Positions 1-6,524 of a stretch of 64,000 nucleotides of DNA are shown here, one piece after another (positions within the stretch are counted from its first letter, which is position 1; each line of letters opens with the position of its first letter). A program made the position numbers and the translations under genes. The notes under the pieces were generated by a model. That model ran no database searches. It was not told the origin of the DNA and saw only the letters and a program-made list of their open reading frames with translations. Source of the stretch: DATEFF01 sp964586395 (GTDB lineage: Bacteria > Patescibacteriota > Saccharimonadia > Saccharimonadales > EFPC-124); contig CAZPGP010000002.1 in the NCBI GenBank assembly GCA_964586395.1, positions 13,733 through 77,732 on the forward strand, written 5' to 3'.

Positions 1-483
1 TGCAACGGTCAGGTTGTCGCCAATCTCGACGAGCTTCTCGCCGTCAACTTCGAGCTGATCAGGCAAACTGTTTGGCAGAGCCTTAACTTCTACGGTTGTG
101 GCGCCTGTCAGTACAACAAGTCCGGCCTTCTCGGCAGGGGTTTCGCCTACGCCCAATACAACAACTGGGACTTCGGTCTCTACTTCCTCGTTCTGCTTCA
201 CTACGTGGAAAGCTACGTGACGTAGACCGTGCTTTACGGGATCAACGTCAGTAGATTTGATCATAACAAGCCGCTTGTCGTTTCCGATCTGTAGTTCAAC
301 CGGATGGTGCTTACCTGCACTGCGGACGGCTTTAGTCATTGGCACTTCGGCGGCCATGACTGACTGTGCCGGAAAATCGTGGCCATAAACCACGGCTGGC
401 ACGTAGCCATCGCGTCTCAACGAAGCGACCTTCTTACCGGTCACGTCGCGAGTTTCAACTGTTAATTCAACTTTTTCTCCCAT
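1..483 (-). CDS. rplY: Ribosomal protein bL25 (CTC family), 3' end outside the window
   Basis: Reading leftwards from an ATG at 483 there is an open frame of 161 codons that runs off the window. It opens MGEKVELTVETRD and contains GYVPAVVYGHD and, further on, a beta-rich C-terminal part (VPVVVLGVGETPAEKAGLV) typical of the long CTC form of the 5S rRNA-binding protein bL25. An AGGAGG Shine-Dalgarno sequence sits just upstream of the ATG. In this family the N-terminal domain binds 5S rRNA in the large subunit. The start is firm; the C-terminus cannot be seen. Confidence 0.9.
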   Translation of the reverse strand, partial: MGEKVELTVETRDVTGKKVASLRRDGYVPAVVYGHDFPAQSVMAAEVPMTKAVRSAGKHHPVELQIGNDKRLVMIKSTDVDPVKHGLRHVAFHVVKQNEEVETEVPVVVLGVGETPAEKAGLVVLTGATTVEVKALPNSLPDQLEVDGEKLVEIGDNLTVA

Positions 484-506
484 GTAACCTCCTGTAAGGT
501 ACTTCT

Positions 507-516
507 AGTATAGCAT
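507..516 (-). promoter_or_regulatory. Extended -10 promoter of rplY
   Basis: On the minus strand the sequence reads TGC-TATACT about 24 bases before the rplY ATG, an extended -10 element. No good -35 box lies 17 bases upstream. It starts a short leader carrying the AGGAGG site. Confidence 0.55.
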
Positions 517-540
517 TGTCCGGTCCTCACTCGCTTCAAC

Positions 541-627
541 CCTCCTTTGATCTCGGCACATGCGGGTCACAATTTGTGGTTATTTACCACAAATTGAGCT
601 TCCGAGCTGCCTTGATCCAAAGGAGGA
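541..627. other. Long nested palindrome between GH13 gene and rplY
   Basis: An outer arm (541-552, starting CCTCCTTTGATC) pairs with 614-626 (ending AAAGGAGG). A middle arm CTCGG (552-556) pairs with CCGAG (602-606). An inner perfect 11-base arm, CAATTTGTGGT (570-580), pairs with ACCACAAATTG (586-596). Together they can fold into one long branched hairpin on either strand. It lies downstream of the GH13 gene, but neither strand has a clear T-run right after it, so it is not a standard intrinsic terminator. Confidence 0.7.
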
Positions 628-651
628 TTTCAGCTCCATGCAAAGCTTAGT

Positions 652-2466
652 CTATGAATCTTGGGAGAAGATGAGAACACTCTGTGGCGCAATGTCGATC
701 TTGCCGACGAAGTGTTTATCGTCATCGGGCTTGGCGGCAACTTCTACCGATTCAATCTTGAGGTCGGTGAAGTCTTCGCCATACCCCTTCCAGTCGGTGT
801 TGAGCCGATTCCACCACGTGCCTGTTGCCGGGAATGTAAGTTCATAGTCGGCGAGCGGCTTGTCCGAAAAGTTAACCACTACGACCACATCGTCTGCAGG
901 GCCGGCTTTGTCCCAGCGATGATATGCGACAACCTTGGCCTCTTTGTCGACAGCAAAGACATTAGCATGCTGTCCGAGCAATCCAGCCGTATTGTTGTGG
1001 CGGTTGAGGCGCAGCGCGATGAGATGCCTGTAGAGTGTCAGGATACCCGCAAATTTCTCTACCTTGGTCCAGTCCAGCGCTTTGTAGTGCGAGAAGGCGC
1101 CATCTTCTTCGAATTCCTGGCCCTGGAAGATCATTGGGATGCCGGGTGTCGTAAACAGTATCGCAGCAGCAAGCGCGGCACGCTTGCGCGCCTTCAGACT
1201 GGTCGCTTCCCCAGGGGCGATGGCTTCGTCGAAGCGCCTACCGCCGCTCGCACCGGCATCTGTATCATGCGACTCGGTAAAGATAACGCGCTCGAAGGGA
1301 TTGCCACCAGGATGACCTTCTACTACCATGTGCATCTTGTCGATATTCGGCTCGTCGTGAGCGTCAGGCCCGAGCTCCTCACGCAAGATGCCACCGAACG
1401 CCGGGTCCCATTGGCTCACAAATCCCGCGCCGCCCTCGCTGGCCGGCTTCGTAATCCATTCATTACCCTGTAAATCCTCGGCGATTGTCACCGCGCCTGG
1501 CTTCACCTGCTTCGCACCTTCATTGATTTCCTGCAGGAGTTTCCAGCCATCTGGTAGGTCGTGCTCCGGGTCGTTATTTTTACCCTCGACGTTTCGCAGA
1601 TGAATCACCGAATCTACGCGCAGACCATCAACATGACAATCACGCAGCCACATTTGCGCATTCTGTACGATGTAGCTTCGAACTTCTGGGCGACCGTAGT
1701 CGGGCCGCGTTTCGCCCCACGGCGTGTGCGCACGCTGGTCGTTATAGAAATAAATACCGCCCGTGTCTGGACGCTCGCTCCAACCATCGAATTGCCAGAG
1801 ATCAAGGCTCGCGTCCTTGTTGAGATGGTTATATACGACGTCCAAGATAACGCCAATACCTCGCTGATGCGCAGCCTTCACGAATTCCATAAACGCTCGC
1901 CGACCACCGTACGCCGCTTCGACTGCGTAGATATTATCTGGTGTATAACCCCACCAACGATCCATCCACATGGCGTTGCAGGGCATGATTTCAATAACAG
2001 TTACTCCAAGATCGACAAGGTAATCCAGTTTGGTGATCGCATCGTGGAACGTGCCCGGTAGCGCCGGGTCGTTGCGCACAAACGTCCCGACATGGAGTTC
2101 GTATATCACAGCCTGAGCGAGCGGCGGCAACTCATAGCTATCATCACCCCAGTCAAAATGCGAATCGATTATGACCGAACTATCCTCCGACGCCGTCAAC
2201 TGCAAGGCGCGTGGGTCGTTCCGCCAAAGCACTTTGCCGTCGTGCGTGATGAGGTACTTGTACTCTTCACCAACAGCCGCATCTTTGATGTCGGCATACC
2301 AGCAATCGTCCTCGCCTTTAGCCATCGGCAAGCCTTCATCTGACCAATTCGTGAAGTCCCCCGTGACCGCCACGGCCTCGGCGAAGGGTGCCCACACGCA
2401 AAATCGCACACCGTCCTCAGTTATGTGTGCACCACAGTCGTTCAGACCTGGAAGTTTGCCACCCAT
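652..2466 (-). CDS. GH13 alpha-glucan enzyme with N-terminal CBM48 (branching enzyme / trehalohydrolase type)
   Basis: The 604-residue protein begins with a CBM48-like beta domain (VRFCVWAPFAEAVAVTGDFTNW). It continues into a GH13 (beta/alpha)8 barrel with the conserved DVVYNH, the nucleophile motif GLRVDSV, the acid/base motif TIAEDLQG and a third Asp in TESHDTD. The GH13 mechanism cleaves or transfers alpha-1,4-glucan chains. The order CBM48-barrel-small beta domain fits branching enzyme (GlgB) or malto-oligosyltrehalose trehalohydrolase (TreZ). I cannot separate these by eye and lean to the GlgB side. I chose the ATG at 2466 because the conserved part begins there; an in-frame ATG at 2487 is possible. 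It is transcribed divergently from dedA. Confidence 0.8.
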   Translation of the reverse strand: MGGKLPGLNDCGAHITEDGVRFCVWAPFAEAVAVTGDFTNWSDEGLPMAKGEDDCWYADIKDAAVGEEYKYLITHDGKVLWRNDPRALQLTASEDSSVIIDSHFDWGDDSYELPPLAQAVIYELHVGTFVRNDPALPGTFHDAITKLDYLVDLGVTVIEIMPCNAMWMDRWWGYTPDNIYAVEAAYGGRRAFMEFVKAAHQRGIGVILDVVYNHLNKDASLDLWQFDGWSERPDTGGIYFYNDQRAHTPWGETRPDYGRPEVRSYIVQNAQMWLRDCHVDGLRVDSVIHLRNVEGKNNDPEHDLPDGWKLLQEINEGAKQVKPGAVTIAEDLQGNEWITKPASEGGAGFVSQWDPAFGGILREELGPDAHDEPNIDKMHMVVEGHPGGNPFERVIFTESHDTDAGASGGRRFDEAIAPGEATSLKARKRAALAAAILFTTPGIPMIFQGQEFEEDGAFSHYKALDWTKVEKFAGILTLYRHLIALRLNRHNNTAGLLGQHANVFAVDKEAKVVAYHRWDKAGPADDVVVVVNFSDKPLADYELTFPATGTWWNRLNTDWKGYGEDFTDLKIESVEVAAKPDDDKHFVGKIDIAPQSVLIFSQDS

Positions 2467-2549
2467 GTTACCTACATTTTGGCACATGACGATGCTTATG
2501 CATAGCCAACTGCCAGCCACTTTCACAGGTTCACGAGTGACATACATGA

Positions 2550-2561
2550 TAGAATATGTGC
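2550..2561 (+). promoter_or_regulatory. Leaderless promoter of the DedA gene
   Basis: TAGAAT at 2550-2555 is followed after six bases by the ATG at 2562, so transcription should begin at or next to the start codon. There is no Shine-Dalgarno sequence. The -35 region is weak. Confidence 0.5.
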
Positions 2562-3221
2562 ATGTTACCAGGAATTGAACTCACAGAACTTATTCGTGCT
2601 GTCGGCGTGCTCGGCATCATGGCCATTATTTTTGCAGAATCAGGGCTCCTCCTCGGGTTCTTCCTACCAGGAGACACGCTGCTATTCAGCGCCGGTCTGC
2701 TCGCGACCAAGGGCGTCTTTGGTGTCAGCATCCACGTGCTCGTACTCTACCTCATCGTGGCGGCCATCCTGGGTGAGGCAGCAGGCTACTGGTTTGGCCG
2801 AAAGGTTGGCCATCGTATTTTCAAACGCAAAGACTCCATACTCTTCAACCCTGATAATCTCATCCGAGCTGAAAGATTCTACGAAAAATATGGCGCCGTG
2901 ACTATCATGCTCGCTCGTTTCGTACCAGTTGTCCGTACATTCGTACCTATCGTTGCCGGCGCGGCCAAGATGGACCAAAGGCTCTTCACGCTCTACAACG
3001 TGCTCGGCGCCATCCTCTGGATCTCCCTGATCACCTACGTCGGTTACTTCGCCGGCGACTTCCTCGAGGCTCGAGGTATCCACATCGACAACTTGATTTT
3101 ACCGATCATCGGACTGGTCACGCTCCTGACCCTAAGCTCACCAATTATTCACATCCTGCGCGAGAAAGAGTCTCGCGAGCAGTTCCTTGCCAAGGTTAAA
3201 GGCGCATTTAAGCGACGCTAG
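2562..3221 (+). CDS. DedA/SNARE-associated family membrane protein
   Basis: The 219-residue polytopic membrane protein has the DedA signature: FAESGLLLGFFLPGDTLLF near the N-terminus, then ARFVPVVRTFVPIVAG with the conserved Arg/Pro pattern. DedA proteins are linked to undecaprenyl-phosphate or lipid flipping and to membrane homeostasis. An open frame also begins six bases upstream, but the ATG at 2562 matches the family start and sits where transcription is predicted to begin. A GC-rich cassette starts right after its stop codon. Confidence 0.9.
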   Translation: MLPGIELTELIRAVGVLGIMAIIFAESGLLLGFFLPGDTLLFSAGLLATKGVFGVSIHVLVLYLIVAAILGEAAGYWFGRKVGHRIFKRKDSILFNPDNLIRAERFYEKYGAVTIMLARFVPVVRTFVPIVAGAAKMDQRLFTLYNVLGAILWISLITYVGYFAGDFLEARGIHIDNLILPIIGLVTLLTLSSPIIHILREKESREQFLAKVKGAFKRR

Positions 3222-3236
3222 TCCTCTCTCACCAGA

Positions 3237-3265
3237 GTGACAAATCCTACTTGCGATGGTATAGT
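3237..3265 (+). promoter_or_regulatory. Promoter of cassette 1
   Basis: GTGACA (3237-3242) and TATAGT (3260-3265) with exactly 17 bases between them. The -35 region reads TGACAAATC, close to the TTGACAAATCG of the cassettes at 39384 and 41294. Confidence 0.6.
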
Positions 3266-3315
3266 AACTGTCAGAAAACTGGCAGCCAGCCCGTTTTGAA
3301 TCTGGGGAGATTCTC

Positions 3316-3564
3316 ATGCGACTTGGTCGCAGCACGAATACAAGCAACACGCTCGGCTCAGCAGCCAGGATGGTGCAGAGCCTCGGCATCAACAAGTCCG
3401 AGGGCGAAACCGTCCGCGGCCCGCAAGGCACCACGGTGACCATGCACGGCGAAGTCGGCACAGCACGCACCGCGACCGTCACCGACAGCCAGTCGGGACG
3501 CATCATCGGCACCGTCCACGTTGACCTCAACTGCATCGTGACCGACGTCACATCAGCCAGCTGA
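3316..3564 (+). CDS. Cassette 1 small protein, unknown function
   Basis: The 82-residue protein begins MRLGRSTNTSNTLG and ends in a beta-rich half (GTTVTMHGEVGTARTATVTD). No signal peptide or membrane segment is visible and I recognise no family. GGGGAG lies ahead of the ATG at a normal distance. Codon third positions are much more G/C-rich than in the neighbouring gpmA. The gene fills the space between the dedA and gpmA stop codons with its own promoter and terminator, so it is an independent unit converging on gpmA. Confidence 0.6.
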   Translation: MRLGRSTNTSNTLGSAARMVQSLGINKSEGETVRGPQGTTVTMHGEVGTARTATVTDSQSGRIIGTVHVDLNCIVTDVTSAS

Positions 3565-3580
3565 CAACCCCCCCACAAGC

Positions 3581-3670
3581 CTGCCTGGGCCTGAAGCCCG
3601 GCAGCAAAAACCCGCCCTCGACAGCACGTTTGTAGCACTGCCGAGGGCGGGTCGTCCGTTTTGAGCTTAT
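3581..3670 (+). terminator. Cassette 1 hairpins and junction motif TTGAGCTTAT
   Basis: A small hairpin (3581-3604) is followed by a strong one: CCCGCCCTCG (3611-3620) pairing with CGAGGGCGGG (3642-3651). Then comes TTGAGCTTAT at 3661-3670, which ends exactly where the gpmA stop codon (3671-3673, minus strand) begins. Confidence 0.75.
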
Positions 3671-4297
3671 CTAAACTTTCTTGTCGTTGGTCATACGGAT
3701 TTCCTTTTTGACCAACTTACCGTTGTCGTCAATCTCATAGACCAACACCTCGCCCGTCATGATCTCGACGGTGTGAGCTTCGTCATCAGCGACATCTTCG
3801 AGGTACTTCATGAGCGCGCGCAACGAGTTGCCGTGCGCAGCCACGATGACGTTCTTGCCAGACTTCAAATCCTCCAGAACACGCTGCTCATAAAAAGGCA
3901 GTACGCGCTCCGAAACATCCTTGAGCGTCTCGCCACCAGGGACAGGATGATCCCAGCTGCGTCGCCAGGCCATAAACTTTTCTTCGCCGTATTCTTCTTT
4001 GACCTGCCACTTGTTCTTGCCGGTTAGTTCGCCATAGTCGCGCTCATTGAGCTCTTCGTGCTCCGTTCGCTCGACGTCATGACGGTCGAGGTGCGTGACG
4101 ATTTCATCTAGCGTGTGCTTGGCGCGCTCTAACTTCGACGAATAGGCGCGGTGAAGGTCGATATCCTCGAGCGTCTTAGCAGCGCGGCGAGCTTCCTCGC
4201 GGCCGTCCTCAGTCAGGGATACATCAGTGAGGCCAGTCCACTGACCCAACAAGTTCCATTCTGATTGTCCGTGGCGGACAAGTACCAAGTATGCCAT
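3671..4297 (-). CDS. gpmA: 2,3-bisphosphoglycerate-dependent phosphoglycerate mutase
   Basis: This 208-residue member of the histidine phosphatase superfamily carries the catalytic motif LVRHGQSEWN at the N-terminus, ELNERDYGELTGK, and the second histidine in IVAAHGNSLRALM. It interconverts 3- and 2-phosphoglycerate in lower glycolysis. It is slightly shorter than the E. coli enzyme (about 250). Its ATG overlaps the eno stop codon by one base (TAATG), so the two consecutive glycolytic steps are translationally coupled. A cassette junction touches its stop codon. Confidence 0.93.
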   Translation of the reverse strand: MAYLVLVRHGQSEWNLLGQWTGLTDVSLTEDGREEARRAAKTLEDIDLHRAYSSKLERAKHTLDEIVTHLDRHDVERTEHEELNERDYGELTGKNKWQVKEEYGEEKFMAWRRSWDHPVPGGETLKDVSERVLPFYEQRVLEDLKSGKNVIVAAHGNSLRALMKYLEDVADDEAHTVEIMTGEVLVYEIDDNGKLVKKEIRMTNDKKV

Positions 4298-5583
4298 TAG
4301 CGTGCTCCCAGTGCCTCGCGGCCGGCGTAAGTTGCGGTGTCGCCAAGCTGCTCTTCGATGCGGAGAAGTTCATTGTACTTAGCCACGCGGTCAGTGCGGC
4401 TCATCGAGCCCGTCTTGATCTGACCCGTTGCGAGGCCTACAACTAGATGCGCGATGGTTGTGTCCTCGGTCTCACCCGAACGGTGCGAGATAACCGCGCG
4501 CCAGTCAGCGTCGTGCGCCATTGCTACGGCGTCGATAGTTTCGCTGAGCGTACCGATCTGATTGAGCTTGACCAGGATAGCATTGGCAGCCTTCTCTTCG
4601 ATGCCGCGCTTTAAGAATGAAACGTTGGTAACCAGCAAGTCGTCACCGACAATCTGCACACGGTCGCCCAGCTTCTCGGTCAGCTTCGCCCATGCCTGCC
4701 AGTCGTCTTCGGCCAGGCCATCCTCGATAGATGCAATTGGGTATTTCTCGGCGAGTTCAACCAGCCAGTCGACCATTTCGTCGCTGGTGAGGCTGCGATT
4801 TTCAGTCGCCAGCGTGTACTTACCGTCCTCGTAGAGTTCGCTTGCAGCGACATCTAGTGCGAGCACGACGTCGTCGCCTAGCTTGTAGCCAGCCTTTTCG
4901 ACAGCTTGGCTTACGAGGTCAAGAGCCTCAGCGTTGCCGGCTTTGACATGTGGCGCGTAGCCACCTTCGTCACCTACCGTTGTGCCATATCCCTTTTCCT
5001 TCAGGACCTTCGCGAGTGCGTGGAAGATTTCAGCGCCCATACGAATTGCGTCGCTGAACGTTGTGGCGCCAACCGGCATAACCATAAATTCCTGAATGTC
5101 GGTCGAGCCAGCAGCGTGCTTACCGCCGTTAATAATGTTCATCATAGGGACGGGCAGGCTGAGGCTCGTCGAGCTGCTCAAGCCTTGGAAGTATTGGTAC
5201 AGTGGCTTGCCCTGTGACTGAGCTGCAGCGCGAGCTACCGCCAACGAAACGGCGAGTAGCGCGTTCGCTCCGAGTTTGCCTTTGTTGGATGTGCCATCGA
5301 GTTCGATCATCGCCATGTCGATACCGCGTTGGTCGCTCGCGTCCTTGCCAACGAGCGCGTCAGCAATTGGACCGTTAACGTTCGCGACCGCCTTCATAAC
5401 GCCTTTGCCGCCAAAAGCAGCGTCACCGTCACGAAGCTCGACAGCTTCATTGCTACCGGTCGAAGCGCCAGACGGAACAGCTGCGCGACCCAGCGTGCCA
5501 TCGCTCAAGATAACATCGGCTTCGACAGTTGGGTTGCCCCGCGAGTCGATGATCTGGCGAGCGTGAATAGATTTGATTTCCAT
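4297..5583 (-). CDS. eno: Enolase
   Basis: The 428-residue protein has the usual length and opens IKSIHARQIIDSRGNPTVEADV. It has the metal/active-site regions VGDEGGYAPH, ASIEDGLAEDDW, and ISHRSGETEDTTIAHL near the end. It converts 2-phosphoglycerate to phosphoenolpyruvate in the cytoplasm. The ATG at 5583 is preferred over an upstream in-frame start at 5697 because AGGAG lies ahead of it and the family starts there. It is the first gene of a two-gene operon with gpmA. Confidence 0.97.
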   Translation of the reverse strand: MEIKSIHARQIIDSRGNPTVEADVILSDGTLGRAAVPSGASTGSNEAVELRDGDAAFGGKGVMKAVANVNGPIADALVGKDASDQRGIDMAMIELDGTSNKGKLGANALLAVSLAVARAAAQSQGKPLYQYFQGLSSSTSLSLPVPMMNIINGGKHAAGSTDIQEFMVMPVGATTFSDAIRMGAEIFHALAKVLKEKGYGTTVGDEGGYAPHVKAGNAEALDLVSQAVEKAGYKLGDDVVLALDVAASELYEDGKYTLATENRSLTSDEMVDWLVELAEKYPIASIEDGLAEDDWQAWAKLTEKLGDRVQIVGDDLLVTNVSFLKRGIEEKAANAILVKLNQIGTLSETIDAVAMAHDADWRAVISHRSGETEDTTIAHLVVGLATGQIKTGSMSRTDRVAKYNELLRIEEQLGDTATYAGREALGAR

Positions 5584-5677
5584 GGTAACTAACTCCTGTT
5601 TACGGTCTAAAGTCGGCCATACATCATAGTAGCGCAGATACCTCAATCTGAGTAGATAAACGATCATGGTACTACAA

Positions 5678-5694
5678 ATAATTTCAACTATAAT
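5678..5694. repeat. Junction motif (minus strand TTGAAATTAT) beside the cassette 2 -10 box
   Basis: ATAATTTCAA at 5678-5687 is the exact reverse complement of TTGAAATTAT. It lies directly ahead of TATAAT (5689-5694), the -10 box of the plus-strand cassette gene. No hairpin sits next to this copy. It marks the eno-side edge of the insert. Confidence 0.6.
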
Positions 5695-5737
5695 CACAGT
5701 AGCCCACGTGCGTACGCCAACTACCTAGGAGGAACCC

Positions 5738-6010
5738 GTGGCAGCTTCAACGCGCAAGACGCCCGACAGTGCCGCCCTTGCCAGCCAGGCCGAGAGCTTC
5801 ATCGCCGGCCAGACGCATGGCGCTGGCACCTGGCAGGACGGGTCGGAGGTACCGATCAACGTCATCCCAGGCGCGACTCTGCGCATCAGGGACAAGGTAG
5901 GCACCGACAACGGCGGATCGCTTCGCCACATCGAACTGGTTCGCAGCGGCCGAGTGGTCGCGACCCTGGTCTACAGTCACCACACCCGCCAGCTCATCCG
6001 GACGTTCTGA
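5738..6010 (+). CDS. Cassette 2 small soluble protein, unknown
   Basis: This 90-residue protein starts with GTG preceded by AGGAGG at good spacing. The N-terminal third is Ala/Ser-rich and probably helical. The rest looks like beta strands (LRHIELVRSGRVVATLVYS) ending in TRQLIRTF. There is no signal peptide or membrane segment, and the family is unknown. Base composition is clearly more GC-rich than in eno. It converges on the cassette 3 gene, each with its own hairpin. Confidence 0.6.
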   Translation: MAASTRKTPDSAALASQAESFIAGQTHGAGTWQDGSEVPINVIPGATLRIRDKVGTDNGGSLRHIELVRSGRVVATLVYSHHTRQLIRTF

Positions 6011-6016
6011 GCCGGA

Positions 6017-6058
6017 GCCCGCCCGTGACCGCCACCTTCCCCTGGCGACCGGGCGGGC
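6017..6058 (+). terminator. Hairpin after the cassette 2 gene
   Basis: CCCGCCCG pairs with CGGGCGGG around a second small stem. It lies just after the stop codon at 6010. No plus-strand junction motif follows. Confidence 0.6.
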
Positions 6059-6072
6059 CCCGTCAATATCGC

Positions 6073-6127
6073 AATAATTTCAGAGAGTCGGCCCTCCCCG
6101 TCGCTATGAATATGCAACGGGGAGGGC
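6073..6127 (-). terminator. Cassette 3 hairpin and junction motif CTGAAATTAT
   Basis: Read on the minus strand after the gene at 6150-6491: a perfect ten-base stem GCCCTCCCCG/CGGGGAGGGC (6091-6127), then seven bases, then CTGAAATTATT (6073-6083). Confidence 0.7.
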
Positions 6128-6149
6128 ACATGCGTCGAGCGGGCAGAGA

Positions 6150-6491
6150 TCAGTCAGAGTGCCTATCGGCAATCTGGCAGTAGACCTCGTAGTCCGCCCA
6201 TGACATGGGCGCGCCCGCTATATCAAGTTGGAGTCGCGTTGCCGCCGTCACCCTGAGGTCCCTCAGGGTCAGCCCGATAGATTCAGACGCCGGGAGTACC
6301 AGGAGGATCTCCCGATTATGGCCACTCAGGCCCGACGTTACGATAAACGCGTTGGCCGGCAGCATATGCCGGTCTTGAAGTGCACGCACCATGGCCTTAA
6401 ACGCTGCCAGGGTCTTTCGATCCGAAAAGCCCAGCAAGACCAGGGTTCTACCACTAGGATTTACGCCAGTGGCGACCGCGACTTTGCGCAA
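6150..6491 (-). CDS. Cassette 3 small protein, unknown
   Basis: This 113-residue soluble protein starts with TTG preceded by AAAGGTG. It opens RKVAVATGVNPSGRTLVLLGF and seems to alternate strands and helices (alpha/beta style), with no catalytic motif I recognise. TAATAAT about 40 bases upstream could be its -10 box. It lies downstream of uvrA on the same strand but has its own promoter and terminator, and its GC-rich codons differ from those of uvrA. Confidence 0.55.
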   Translation of the reverse strand: MRKVAVATGVNPSGRTLVLLGFSDRKTLAAFKAMVRALQDRHMLPANAFIVTSGLSGHNREILLVLPASESIGLTLRDLRVTAATRLQLDIAGAPMSWADYEVYCQIADRHSD

Positions 6492-6524
6492 TCAAGACAC
6501 CTTTCTCTCGACGCTTACCGATTA

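Noticed and set aside
661..1473. Long plus-strand open frame of 270 codons
   Set aside because: It lies wholly antisense to the GH13 gene, has no family resemblance or ribosome-binding site, and is a coding shadow.
2578..2592. AGAACTTATTC resembling the junction motif
   Set aside because: It is part of the DedA coding sequence (LTELIRAV), with no hairpin and no cassette beside it.
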